A stretch of 64,000 nucleotides of DNA from Mesorhizobium sp. AR02 (lineage in GTDB: Bacteria; Pseudomonadota; Alphaproteobacteria; Rhizobiales; Rhizobiaceae): NCBI RefSeq assembly GCF_024746835.1, contig NZ_CP080530.1, forward strand, positions 372,001 through 436,000, written 5' to 3'. Positions 55,164 to 62,905 of the stretch are shown in pieces. Position 1 is the first letter of the stretch, and every line of letters starts with the position of its first letter. The translations under genes and the position numbers were made by a program. The notes below the pieces were generated by a model. That model was not told the origin of the DNA, did no database searches, and saw only the letters and a program-made list of their open reading frames with translations.

Positions 55164-55857
55164 TAACCCCTTTTGCCCGCCTGTCCAGGAATCGAAAAAA
55201 TGAGTAATTCAACTCCGAAAACGCAATCGGAATACTCTCCTCTTTCTCGATTGCTTTTTGCCGATAACAGTAAGGCCATGGCGGCAATTTAGGTGGCGAA
55301 CAAATCACATATTCTCTTGTTAGAAACAAGCTTGACTTGGCAAATTTCGATTGCCATAACCCCGGCGCGATCAAGAATGATAGCATAGCGGCGAATGGTG
55401 GAAGGATAAACGTGAGGATGGCTATGGGTCTCACGATACAATATTAGCTGCCACTAATAAAAATTGGTTATACCGTCAATATGGGACTCATGTACGCTTA
55501 CATGAATCCCGAACGATTAAGTATTGCCATCCAGAAAGTCGCAACAGTATGTGGAATGCCTGATATGCTGATCTCTATGTCCATGACGTTCTCTTATGCC
55601 AGCGAATGAGATCTTCAATGAGGCGGGAAGCCGGTGGAACCCCGTAAAATTATGCTTGTCTTCGTGCATTGGATTTTTGTCTAAATCCACCAAGTTGGTT
55701 GCAGGTGAGTACTTTCGAGAGCAGGGAGAGAACTGGGTGACCAGTTGTTGGATATTGTGCCGCTTGCGAAGATTTATGATCAACGCAAGCGAAACCCTTT
55801 CGAGAGGCTCACGCTTGCGACGGCGTATATTGGTCAACGGGTGAGCATACCACCAAC
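55164..55857. other. AT-rich intergenic stretch before polysaccharide locus
   Basis: Nearly 700 bp, distinctly AT-richer than its surroundings. Short frames exist on both strands (for instance a 95-codon minus frame 55150-55434) but none looks real. The 18-bp dyad at 55488-55505 is described separately. The promoter of the NusG-like gene must lie here. Confidence 0.45.
55488..55505. promoter_or_regulatory. Perfect 18-bp dyad, possible operator
   Basis: TCATGTA and TACATGA arms separated by CGCT, a perfect 7-bp inverted repeat in AT-rich DNA about 350 bp upstream of the NusG-like gene. The geometry suits a dimeric helix-turn-helix regulator; the regulator is unknown. Confidence 0.4.
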
Positions 55858-56454
55858 ATGAATAGAACAGCTGAGACCATGGCCGTGTTTGAAGTGCCGC
55901 TGCCGATGACGGAAGCCGGCGTCAACCGCGAGCATGAGAAGGCACGCGCCGTCCTTGGTGTCCGTTGGTATGTGGCCGGCGTACTTCAGGGTAAGGAGTC
56001 CATAGCTGAACAACATCTTCGCCGGCAGGGTTTTGCTTCATTCGTGCCACTGGGGGAGAGAACAGTTCGCCACGCCCGGCGGCTCTCAAAACGAACAGCG
56101 GCATATTTTCCCGGGTACATGTTTGTTGCCTTCGATGTCACTCAGCAACGCTGGCGCTCTGTCAACGGGACTATCGGTATCCGCTCTTTGATCACGCAAG
56201 GGGATAGGCCGCTTCCGGTCCCTTTTGGCTTAGTCGAGCGGTTCATTGCATTGACCGGCAAAGATGGCCTGCTTGATTTCAGCGGTGGCCTTTTGCCGGG
56301 ATCTTCGGTTCGAATTGTATCGGGTCCTTTTGCCGAGTTGATAGGTCGCCTTGATCGGCTTGACCCTACAGGGCGGGCCCGGGTTCTGGTTTCTATCATG
56401 AATGGCGAAATCCCTGTCGATCTGGAGTCCAGGGATCTTGCCGGAATTGCGTAA
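55858..56454 (+). CDS. NusG paralogue (RfaH-like transcription antiterminator)
   Basis: A 198-residue specialised NusG. The NGN domain spans about residues 36-112 (RWYVAGVLQGKESIAEQHLR, SFVPLGERTVRHARRLSKRT, AAYFPGYMFVAFDVTQQRWR) and a KOW domain about 148-178 (GSSVRIVSGPFAELIGRLDR). Core NusG would sit with secE and ribosomal genes. This one opens a polysaccharide locus, as RfaH-like and UpxY-like paralogues do elsewhere, where they suppress pausing and termination in long operons. The hairpin/ops-like sequence at 56503-56546 just downstream is its likely target. The start is the ATG at 55858; the internal ATG at residue 8 is possible. Confidence 0.9.
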   Translation: MNRTAETMAVFEVPLPMTEAGVNREHEKARAVLGVRWYVAGVLQGKESIAEQHLRRQGFASFVPLGERTVRHARRLSKRTAAYFPGYMFVAFDVTQQRWRSVNGTIGIRSLITQGDRPLPVPFGLVERFIALTGKDGLLDFSGGLLPGSSVRIVSGPFAELIGRLDRLDPTGRARVLVSIMNGEIPVDLESRDLAGIA

Positions 56455-56502
56455 TCAGAGGGCGTTCGTTCTCGTCGCGCAATCTCACGACTGCATGTGA
56501 AA

Positions 56503-56546
56503 ACTTCCGGTTTCACCCGGAAGTGCGGTAGCTGTGGTTTGGCTAC
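56503..56546 (+). promoter_or_regulatory. Leader hairpin and ops-like element
   Basis: A perfect 8-bp stem ACTTCCGG/CCGGAAGT with loop TTTCAC (56503-56524) is followed immediately by GCGGTAGC (56525-56532), which equals the core of the enterobacterial ops site GGCGGTAGNNTG at 8 consecutive bases. GTAGC (56528-56532) can pair with GCTAC (56542-56546). It lies between the NusG paralogue and the first sugar gene. Confidence 0.55.
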
Positions 56547-56594
56547 GTCCGATAATTCTGAACATGAACAGGTAAAGAGACGGAGCCGGGACAG

Positions 56595-57869
56595 GTGAAT
56601 CTGGATGATAAGAAGATAGCGATTATCGGGCTCGGCTACGTCGGGCTTCCACTCGCCGTCGCCTTTGGCGTGAGGCGGCCCGTTATAGGCTTCGACATAA
56701 GCGAGGCGCGGATTGCCGCCCTAAGGCGCGGCGAGGATTCCACGCTCGAGACCGACGGAGCCGAGATATCTGCCGCTACAGGCTTGGTTTTCACTACCGA
56801 CAGGACGGAACTCAAATCGTGCGGGATCTTCATCGTCACCGTGCCGACCCCCATAGACAAGGCCAATCGCCCCGATCTGGCACCGCTTGTTGCCGCGTCG
56901 AAGACGGTGGGCGAAGCGATCTCGCCGGGCGCGGTCGTTGTCTTTGAATCGACAGTCTATCCCGGATGTACCGAGGAGGTCTGCGCGCCCTTGATAGAGA
57001 AAGCCTCAGGCCTGCGTTTCAACAAGGATTTCTTTTTGGGATACAGCCCCGAACGCGTCAATCCAGGCGATCGCGAACACCGCCTGCAAACGATCGTGAA
57101 GGTGACAAGCGGTTCGACTCCGGAAGCAGCCAACGCCATAGATGCGCTTTATGCTTCGATAGTGTCTGCAGGGACACATCTGGTCGGCAGAATCGCCGTG
57201 GCGGAAGCCGCCAAGGTCATCGAGAACACGCAGCGCGATCTCAACATCGCGCTAATGAATGAGCTTTCGCTGATCTTCGGCAGGCTGGGAATTGACACAT
57301 CCGAGGTGTTGGCCGCCGCCGGTACCAAATGGAATTTCCTGCGCTTCACGCCCGGCCTGGTTGGCGGCCATTGCATAGGCGTTGACCCCTACTATCTCAC
57401 GCACAAGGCGCAAGAGCTTGGCTACCACCCCGAGGTAATCCTGGCCGGACGCCGCATCAATGACGGCATGGGGCAACATGCGGCGGACCAAGCCGCGCGT
57501 CTGATGATGCGCAAGGGCATATCGGTCGTCGGCAGCAGGATCTTGGTTATGGGCGCGGCCTTCAAGGAAAACTGCCCAGATCTGCGTAATTCCAAGGTCG
57601 CCGACATCGTCAGTCGGCTTCAAGAATACAATGCTGTAATAGATATCTGGGACCCTTGGGTTTGTCCGGCAGAATGCGCCTCTGAACTAGGCCTTCCCAG
57701 CACGAGGAGCAGGCCCGAGGGCCGCTATGACGGAATCGTCGTGGCGGTCGGGCACAGAGAGTTCCAGACGCTTGGCATTGTTGGCCTGAAGGAGTTGCGC
57801 AACAATCCCGGAGTTATCTACGATATTAAAGGCATCTTCCCTAAGGAACATACGGATGGTCGTTTCTGA
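56595..57869 (+). CDS. UDP-sugar 6-dehydrogenase (TviB/WbpA-like)
   Basis: A 424-residue NAD-dependent dehydrogenase oxidising a UDP-N-acetylhexosamine to its uronic acid. It has the N-terminal GxGxxG ([20 protein letters not shown]), [39 protein letters not shown] and the active-site Cys in [20 protein letters not shown], the last diagnostic of the TviB (Vi antigen)/UDP-GalNAc dehydrogenase branch. The start is GTG at 56595 after ggagccggga. It overlaps the epimerase by 1 nt (TGATG). Confidence 0.93.
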   Translation: MNLDDKKIAIIGLGYVGLPLAVAFGVRRPVIGFDISEARIAALRRGEDSTLETDGAEISAATGLVFTTDRTELKSCGIFIVTVPTPIDKANRPDLAPLVAASKTVGEAISPGAVVVFESTVYPGCTEEVCAPLIEKASGLRFNKDFFLGYSPERVNPGDREHRLQTIVKVTSGSTPEAANAIDALYASIVSAGTHLVGRIAVAEAAKVIENTQRDLNIALMNELSLIFGRLGIDTSEVLAAAGTKWNFLRFTPGLVGGHCIGVDPYYLTHKAQELGYHPEVILAGRRINDGMGQHAADQAARLMMRKGISVVGSRILVMGAAFKENCPDLRNSKVADIVSRLQEYNAVIDIWDPWVCPAECASELGLPSTRSRPEGRYDGIVVAVGHREFQTLGIVGLKELRNNPGVIYDIKGIFPKEHTDGRF

Positions 57870-58903
57870 TGAAGGTTCTGGTCACCGGCGCGGCCGGCTT
57901 CATCGGCTATCATGTCGCTAGGCGATTGCTGGAGCGAGGCGACGAGGTCGTTGGCATTGACAGCGTCAACGCCTATTACGACCCAGGCATCAAGGAAGGG
58001 CGCCTGAAACTCCTTCAGGAATTCAACAAGACGAACAATTCCGGCTTCCATTTCATCCGCGCCAACCTGGCCGATCGCGCCGCCGTCGAATCCTGCTTTG
58101 CCGGGCACAAATTCCACCGCGTCATCCATCTTGCCGCGCAGGCAGGCGTGCGCTTTAGTTTAGAGAATCCGCATGCCTATGTTGAGAGCAACATCATTGC
58201 TTTCACCAACATCATCGAGGCATGCCGCCATGCTAGCGTTGCGCATTTGACCTATGCCAGCACGTCCAGCGTTTATGGTGCCAACACAAACATGCCGTTT
58301 TCCGAGCATAGGCCAGCCGATCACCCCTTGCAGTTCTACGCTGCCACCAAGCGTGCCAACGAGCTCATGGCGCACAGCTACAGCCATCTGTTCCGGCTGC
58401 CGACCACAGGCCTGCGCTTTTTCACGGTCTATGGTCCTTGGGGTCGACCCGATATGGCGCTGTTCCTGTTCACCAGGAACATCCTGGCCGGACTGCCGAT
58501 TAAACTGTTCAACAATGGCAACCACACGCGCGACTTCACCTTTGTCGAGGATATCGCCGAAGGCGTGGTGCGCGCGAGCGACCGGCCAGCCACACCCAAT
58601 GATGCGTGGGATTCCTCCAATCCGGACTCGTCCACCAGCAATGCACCCTGGCGCGTTTTCAACATCGGCAACAACAATCCGGTTAAGCTCACCGACTATG
58701 TTATGGCGCTGGAAGCTGCGCTGGGCAGAAGGGCGATTGTCGAACTGTTGCCACTACAGGCTGGCGACGTGCCCGATACCTTCGCCGACACCTCGGCGCT
58801 GGAGCAGGCCGTCGGCTACCGCCCGGGCACGTCCGTGCCCGAGGGCGTCGGCCGGTTTGTGGACTGGTATCAGGCGTATTTCGGCAGCAGCGCATTCCGA
58901 TGA
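57869..58903 (+). CDS. UDP-glucuronate 4-epimerase-like NAD-dependent epimerase
   Basis: A 344-residue extended SDR. It has [80 protein letters not shown] and the catalytic [16 protein letters not shown] (Tyr and Lys of YxxxK). The pattern NAYYD...ARLKLL and the length match UDP-glucuronate/galacturonate epimerases (LspL/Cap1J type). With the upstream dehydrogenase it should yield a uronic acid precursor for the exported polysaccharide. Confidence 0.93.
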   Translation: MKVLVTGAAGFIGYHVARRLLERGDEVVGIDSVNAYYDPGIKEGRLKLLQEFNKTNNSGFHFIRANLADRAAVESCFAGHKFHRVIHLAAQAGVRFSLENPHAYVESNIIAFTNIIEACRHASVAHLTYASTSSVYGANTNMPFSEHRPADHPLQFYAATKRANELMAHSYSHLFRLPTTGLRFFTVYGPWGRPDMALFLFTRNILAGLPIKLFNNGNHTRDFTFVEDIAEGVVRASDRPATPNDAWDSSNPDSSTSNAPWRVFNIGNNNPVKLTDYVMALEAALGRRAIVELLPLQAGDVPDTFADTSALEQAVGYRPGTSVPEGVGRFVDWYQAYFGSSAFR

Positions 58904-59213
58904 TGAACGCTCCATGCTTCAGCAATTTTGAGAGACTTTCATCTCCCTCGGGCGTCGCCGCCAACTTGGGCCCCTCCCGGCATTGATGCCCGCTGACGCG
59001 TTGGCCGAATTGGCTCGGTCGGAGCGATCATGCCTTACTGACCCTCGTCGCCGGCCCGAAAAGGCGATTGCCACCGATCCCCCTCAGTCGGCGCTCCAAA
59101 TAGGGCCGGCGTCGAGGCTCCGACACGAGATCGCACTAGCTGCGGCGCTCGTGAAACGCAGGCTCCGACGATAAGGCTCAGTTGGTGACCACCTGGCTGG
59201 TTGAGGATGAGGA
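58904..59213. other. Intergenic stretch, no clear gene
   Basis: 310 bp separating sugar-precursor and export genes. A 63-codon + frame (58983-59174) is of doubtful reality. A separate promoter for the export genes may lie here. Confidence 0.35.
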
Positions 59214-60476
59214 ATGGAATCTACGGTCGGCGGCACATCATCAAGAAGAGTCCCATATTTGAGGATAATACTTCGAATTCTGGCACGTGACCCGAATATA
59301 AAAATGGGCGAACGGCGCGAGATCTATGATAAAGCTCAAGAGCAACTTAAGATCGCCATGGGAAATATGCGCGCTCCGCTCGACAGTGAGCTGCAGGATA
59401 TCGAACTTAGGATACTAAGACAGACGATCCGTCTGTTAGAGCAAGACATTCGAGCCGGTGTAGATGTTTGGCGCGCGGGATACCAACCCGCGGAATTGGA
59501 CGCGCTCGTTCAAAAGAACGAACAGGCTAAAGTTAACATCCAGGCACGTCGCGAGTTAACGGCGATACGTGCAGAGCGAGAGGCGCTTAGAGCAAAGAAG
59601 GACGGTGACTACGCCGCCCTAATACAAAGTCAATCAGAAACAGTGCAATACATAGAGGACATTACTCACTTCAATATAAGACTAGCGGGTACCGGAAACG
59701 ACGCCAAAAAACATAATGTACAATCGATAAAAATAATATGGGCGCTATTCATCCATAATTTCCACACTATCAACGGGGACGGTCCATTTGCTTTTATCTG
59801 GCTATTGATTCAACCGATGATCATGTTGGGAATTATTAGCTCTGTCTATTTATTGGTTGGAACTAACTACATCCTCAACATGGACGTTCCTACATTTGCT
59901 CTGCTTGGATCAGGAACGTGGGTGGCCTGCCGCATGACAATCTTTCGCGTTAGCGGGCAAATCGCGCACAACCGTGTAATGTTAAATCTGCCGATGGTTT
60001 CCCCTTTCCACCAAGGTATAACCACAGCAATACTGTACTTGATAGTTTACATAGTTTCAATTGCGCTTCTCTTCGGGATCGGCCGCTATCTTGGTGTGAT
60101 ATCATTGCCAGACGACGTTCTTACCGCCTTTTTCTACTTTGTTGGTATGTGGCTATGTGGTGTGAGTATTGGTTTTATATTCGGTGTTATTATCGGGGTG
60201 TGGCCATTTTTTTCGCGACTAACTGGCGCCGTGGAACGTTCTCTGCAGATTTTTTCTTCGGTGTTTTACGTTACTGAGCAATTCCCAGAGGTATATAGAA
60301 AATATGTTCTTTGGAACCCCTTGAGTCATGGCATGCAGCTGTTACGTGGCGCGTATTTCCACTCATATCCATGCACTGACGCAGAGCCTTCATATTTTTG
60401 GCTTGCGGTTATTTCCCTGGCTTGCTTTGCCCTTATTTTGGAGGGGTGGTTCCGGCGACACGTGCAGCCGGTCTAA
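59214..60476 (+). CDS. KpsM-like ABC-2 polysaccharide export permease with N-terminal coiled coil
   Basis: A 420-residue protein, against about 260 for KpsM. Residues 1-165 are polar and helical with heptad-like Leu/Ile/Ala spacing (ELQDIELRILRQTIRLLEQD, AELDALVQKNEQAKVNIQAR, RELTAIRAEREALRAKKDG). The ABC-2 permease follows from about residue 172 (SIKIIWALFIHNFHTINGDG, PFAFIWLLIQPMIMLGIISS), with six membrane helices and the conserved WNPLSHGMQLLRGAYFHSY. It exports capsular polysaccharide across the inner membrane. GC content and codon use are lower than in the sugar genes upstream. Confidence 0.88.
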   Translation: MESTVGGTSSRRVPYLRIILRILARDPNIKMGERREIYDKAQEQLKIAMGNMRAPLDSELQDIELRILRQTIRLLEQDIRAGVDVWRAGYQPAELDALVQKNEQAKVNIQARRELTAIRAEREALRAKKDGDYAALIQSQSETVQYIEDITHFNIRLAGTGNDAKKHNVQSIKIIWALFIHNFHTINGDGPFAFIWLLIQPMIMLGIISSVYLLVGTNYILNMDVPTFALLGSGTWVACRMTIFRVSGQIAHNRVMLNLPMVSPFHQGITTAILYLIVYIVSIALLFGIGRYLGVISLPDDVLTAFFYFVGMWLCGVSIGFIFGVIIGVWPFFSRLTGAVERSLQIFSSVFYVTEQFPEVYRKYVLWNPLSHGMQLLRGAYFHSYPCTDAEPSYFWLAVISLACFALILEGWFRRHVQPV

Positions 60477-60691
60477 TTGGTTTCTAGAAAACGCTCGGCG
60501 GCCTTCGACAACGTGGGTGAGACTGACATGAATTGCCGGAGCTCCGAACTCCTAATGCTAGCAGCTTTGCCACAAACGTGGATGAGATGGCCGCCGGCTT
60601 CTGCGGCGCGTGGCAGCACGGACATAACAAGACCGGCAGCGGAAATAGATCGCTGGAACGCAACTACATTGCCAGCGATTTGCTAGGTTCG

Positions 60692-61393
60692 ATGATTTCC
60701 TTTCAACGAGCTTCGGACGAGCCAGAGATCGCTGGCATTCGTCGGCAAATCGCATCGTCTGTAGATCTCGATATCCCAACGGGACGCTACGCACTGCTTA
60801 CAAGTGACCCGCTTGCGAAAAAGCCCGCGGTTGATCTTCTGGCCGGGCTCAGGCCTCCGCAGGTGGGGAGGATAAGTTTCATTGGCTTGACGTCGTGGCC
60901 GATTGGCCGGCCGGCTTTTTTGCGTGGCAATGTGACTGGCCGACACGTGATTGCTTTGATATGCAGGCTTTACGGCTTGGATATGCACGTCTCAAATGCG
61001 GTATTAGAGACGATGGTTACGGACCCTAGGCATATAAATGGGAAAGTAGAGCATTGGCCGGCGGAATTTCGGTATGAATTCGGCCTTGCCGCCGCACTTC
61101 TTCCGCCTTTCGATATTTATATAGTTGAGGGGGTATTCCCGTTTCTTAAAGACCGCTTCAGCTACCTGTGGAATACACTCTTCGAAAAGCAGTCGGCTGG
61201 CAAGATGCTCATAGCAGGGAGCAATCGAGTTGCTGATCTCAGCAAATACTGCGACAGGGCTATTGTGGTTAACAGGGGACGAGTGACAATTGCGAATGAT
61301 CTCAAAAAGGCCCTTGATCGGTATCCGCCTCGTGTTGCCTCTTACGATGCTCAGAAAGAGTTCGAAGACGAACTTGCCGACGACCCTCTCTGA
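60692..61393 (+). CDS. KpsT-like ABC ATPase with degenerate motifs
   Basis: A protein of 233 residues from the ATG at 60692, close to KpsT length; an ATG at 60533 would add 53 unrelated residues. The fold order matches KpsT (SSVDLDIPTGRYALL, then LLAGLRPPQVGRISFIG, and KYCDRAIVVNRGRVTIANDL at the end). Where Walker A should be it reads LTSDPLAKKPAVDLL, without the Gly residues or Ser/Thr; the signature is WPAEFRYEFG rather than LSGGM; Walker B is IYIVEG, keeping only the Glu. ATP hydrolysis seems unlikely unless unusual. Adjacent KpsM- and KpsE-like genes support the assignment. Confidence 0.75.
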   Translation: MISFQRASDEPEIAGIRRQIASSVDLDIPTGRYALLTSDPLAKKPAVDLLAGLRPPQVGRISFIGLTSWPIGRPAFLRGNVTGRHVIALICRLYGLDMHVSNAVLETMVTDPRHINGKVEHWPAEFRYEFGLAAALLPPFDIYIVEGVFPFLKDRFSYLWNTLFEKQSAGKMLIAGSNRVADLSKYCDRAIVVNRGRVTIANDLKKALDRYPPRVASYDAQKEFEDELADDPL

Positions 61394-62603
61394 GGCAGAA
61401 ACCCCAAACTTCCCGGTCTCACCTGCAGAAACCCCAAACTTCCCGGTCTCACCTGGAGGGGTGGACGACCAACGCCGATTTATCCAACTACGTCGCGTAA
61501 CGCGCAGGCGATCAAAATGGGGTACCTGGGCGGCGGCTCTCTGTGTAACGCTGCCGATTTTGACGACGTCGCTGTTCGTTTTCTTCATCGCCACCCCGAT
61601 GTATACGACGGAGGTGAGGTTCGCGATCCGCGGAGGATCCGACACCATGCAAGCGACGTCACCTGTCAACTCGTTATTCTCGTCAGGCGGTGGACCGATG
61701 GATGGCTATGTTGATGGATATGCGGCCCGGGACTTTCTAGTTTCGCGGGAGGCTTTGGCGAGGCTAGGACACCGGATCGACATCCGGAATCTATTTATCA
61801 GAACGAATTCCGATCCCCTGGTGCGGTTACCGCAGAATGCGGATGACGATCAGCTCTTTGACGCCTATAGGGCGCGCGTGACAGCGCGCTTCAATATGTT
61901 GGAACAGATCGTCGTGATGGACGTCAGCTCTTTTAAGCCAGGGGACTCGGTGCTCATCGCGTCCTCTCTCGTTCGGATGACCGAGGAATTCGCAGATCAA
62001 ATGAACCAACGCGCTCGTGAAGATGCTTTGCGATTCAGCGAGCAAGAATTGGCCCGCGCAGAGAAGCGTGCGACAGAAGCCAGGCAGCAAATGGCTAACT
62101 GGCGGAGCGAGACCGGCATCGTCGATCCGACGGCCGACGTGACAATGCTAAACGGATTGATCAATCAATTGGAAACACAGCGGACAGCTGATCAAAACGA
62201 GCTCGCCACGATCGACGCGTCCGGTGCGAGCGATCATCCTCGCCGTCGACCACTCCTCCTAGACATCAAGACATTGACAGATCGGATCGCAGAGACGCGC
62301 AAGCGATTAGGCGGCCCCAGTGGATCAGCAACTGACCAGATCTCCCGCTATGAGGCTCTGAACGCTGCCCTGGAATATTCCGAGACCAATTTGACATCGG
62401 CCCGGCAGGCGCTCGATTACGCTCGGCAAGCCGCCATCCGACAGCAAAAATATGTGGTTGTGATCGCCGAGCCCAGAGCGGACGGAAGACCGTCTTATCC
62501 GGACCCCGTCACAAGCCTATTGGCCGCATCGATCATCGGTGTCGGTCTGGCTTTTTTCGGCTCTTTGATAGTAAGCATCGTTCGATCACAATTCGCCGCG
62601 TGA
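61347..62603 (+). CDS. KpsE/Wzc-like capsule export inner-membrane protein
   Basis: Member of the polysaccharide co-polymerase family 3 (KpsE/BexC/CtrB), linking the ABC exporter to the outer-membrane channel. It has two membrane helices, one at WAAALCVTLPILTTSLFVFF and one at the C-terminus (LLAASIIGVGLAFFGSLIVS), with a long periplasmic coiled-coil domain between (ELARAEKRATEARQQMANWR, TLTDRIAETRKRLGGPSG) and the family segment YTTEVRFAIRGG. The start is uncertain; the ATG at 61347 overlaps the ATPase gene by 47 nt. The cytoplasmic leader includes a 10-residue tandem repeat (61395-61454). Confidence 0.88.
   Translation: MLRKSSKTNLPTTLSEAETPNFPVSPAETPNFPVSPGGVDDQRRFIQLRRVTRRRSKWGTWAAALCVTLPILTTSLFVFFIATPMYTTEVRFAIRGGSDTMQATSPVNSLFSSGGGPMDGYVDGYAARDFLVSREALARLGHRIDIRNLFIRTNSDPLVRLPQNADDDQLFDAYRARVTARFNMLEQIVVMDVSSFKPGDSVLIASSLVRMTEEFADQMNQRAREDALRFSEQELARAEKRATEARQQMANWRSETGIVDPTADVTMLNGLINQLETQRTADQNELATIDASGASDHPRRRPLLLDIKTLTDRIAETRKRLGGPSGSATDQISRYEALNAALEYSETNLTSARQALDYARQAAIRQQKYVVVIAEPRADGRPSYPDPVTSLLAASIIGVGLAFFGSLIVSIVRSQFAA
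61395..61454 (+). repeat. 30-bp tandem duplication in KpsE-like gene
   Basis: Two exact copies of a 30-bp unit (61395-61424 and 61425-61454) encode AETPNFPVSP twice in the cytoplasmic leader of the KpsE-like protein. The first copy begins 2 bp after the ATPase stop codon. Confidence 0.95.
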
Positions 62604-62720
62604 CGTCAGGTAGGCTTTGGCCAGCGCAACAGGGTCGATGACCGTCCAACTGGCGAATACAGCACGCGATGTCCCGCGCCATCGCCGACAGAGTCTGACT
62701 TACGACTAACTGGATCGCCA

Positions 62721-62803
62721 GCAACGGATGACTACGCCGCGCCTGCGCGCCTCAAGGTCAACATAGCTATGCAGTTCGCCAGTACGATCGTCGGCGCCGC
62801 GGC
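62721..62803 (-). pseudogene. IS5 family transposase, N-terminal scrap
   Basis: The minus strand reads ADDRTGELHSYVDLEARRRG, the N-terminal signature of IS5-type transposases (the complete one at 16709-17812 begins with GELFSYVDLEARVRRD). Nothing else of the element is recognisable. It fills part of the 300-bp gap between the KpsE-like and Wza/KpsD-like genes. Confidence 0.75.
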
Positions 62804-62905
62804 CGATGGCGAGTGTCGGCCCGAAGTCCAGTGCAGGTCTCCTTCCGCTTGCTCTACGACGAGTCCAACCAATAGCTGCTACCGCTAGGGGACGTTATCA
62901 AGCTG

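Noticed and set aside
55150..55434. 95-codon minus frame beside the IS701 transposase
   Set aside because: Unstructured mixture of hydrophobic and basic residues in AT-rich intergenic DNA, with no recognisable features.
58983..59174. 63-codon frame between epimerase and permease genes
   Set aside because: Composition typical of random GC-rich DNA; no ribosome site.
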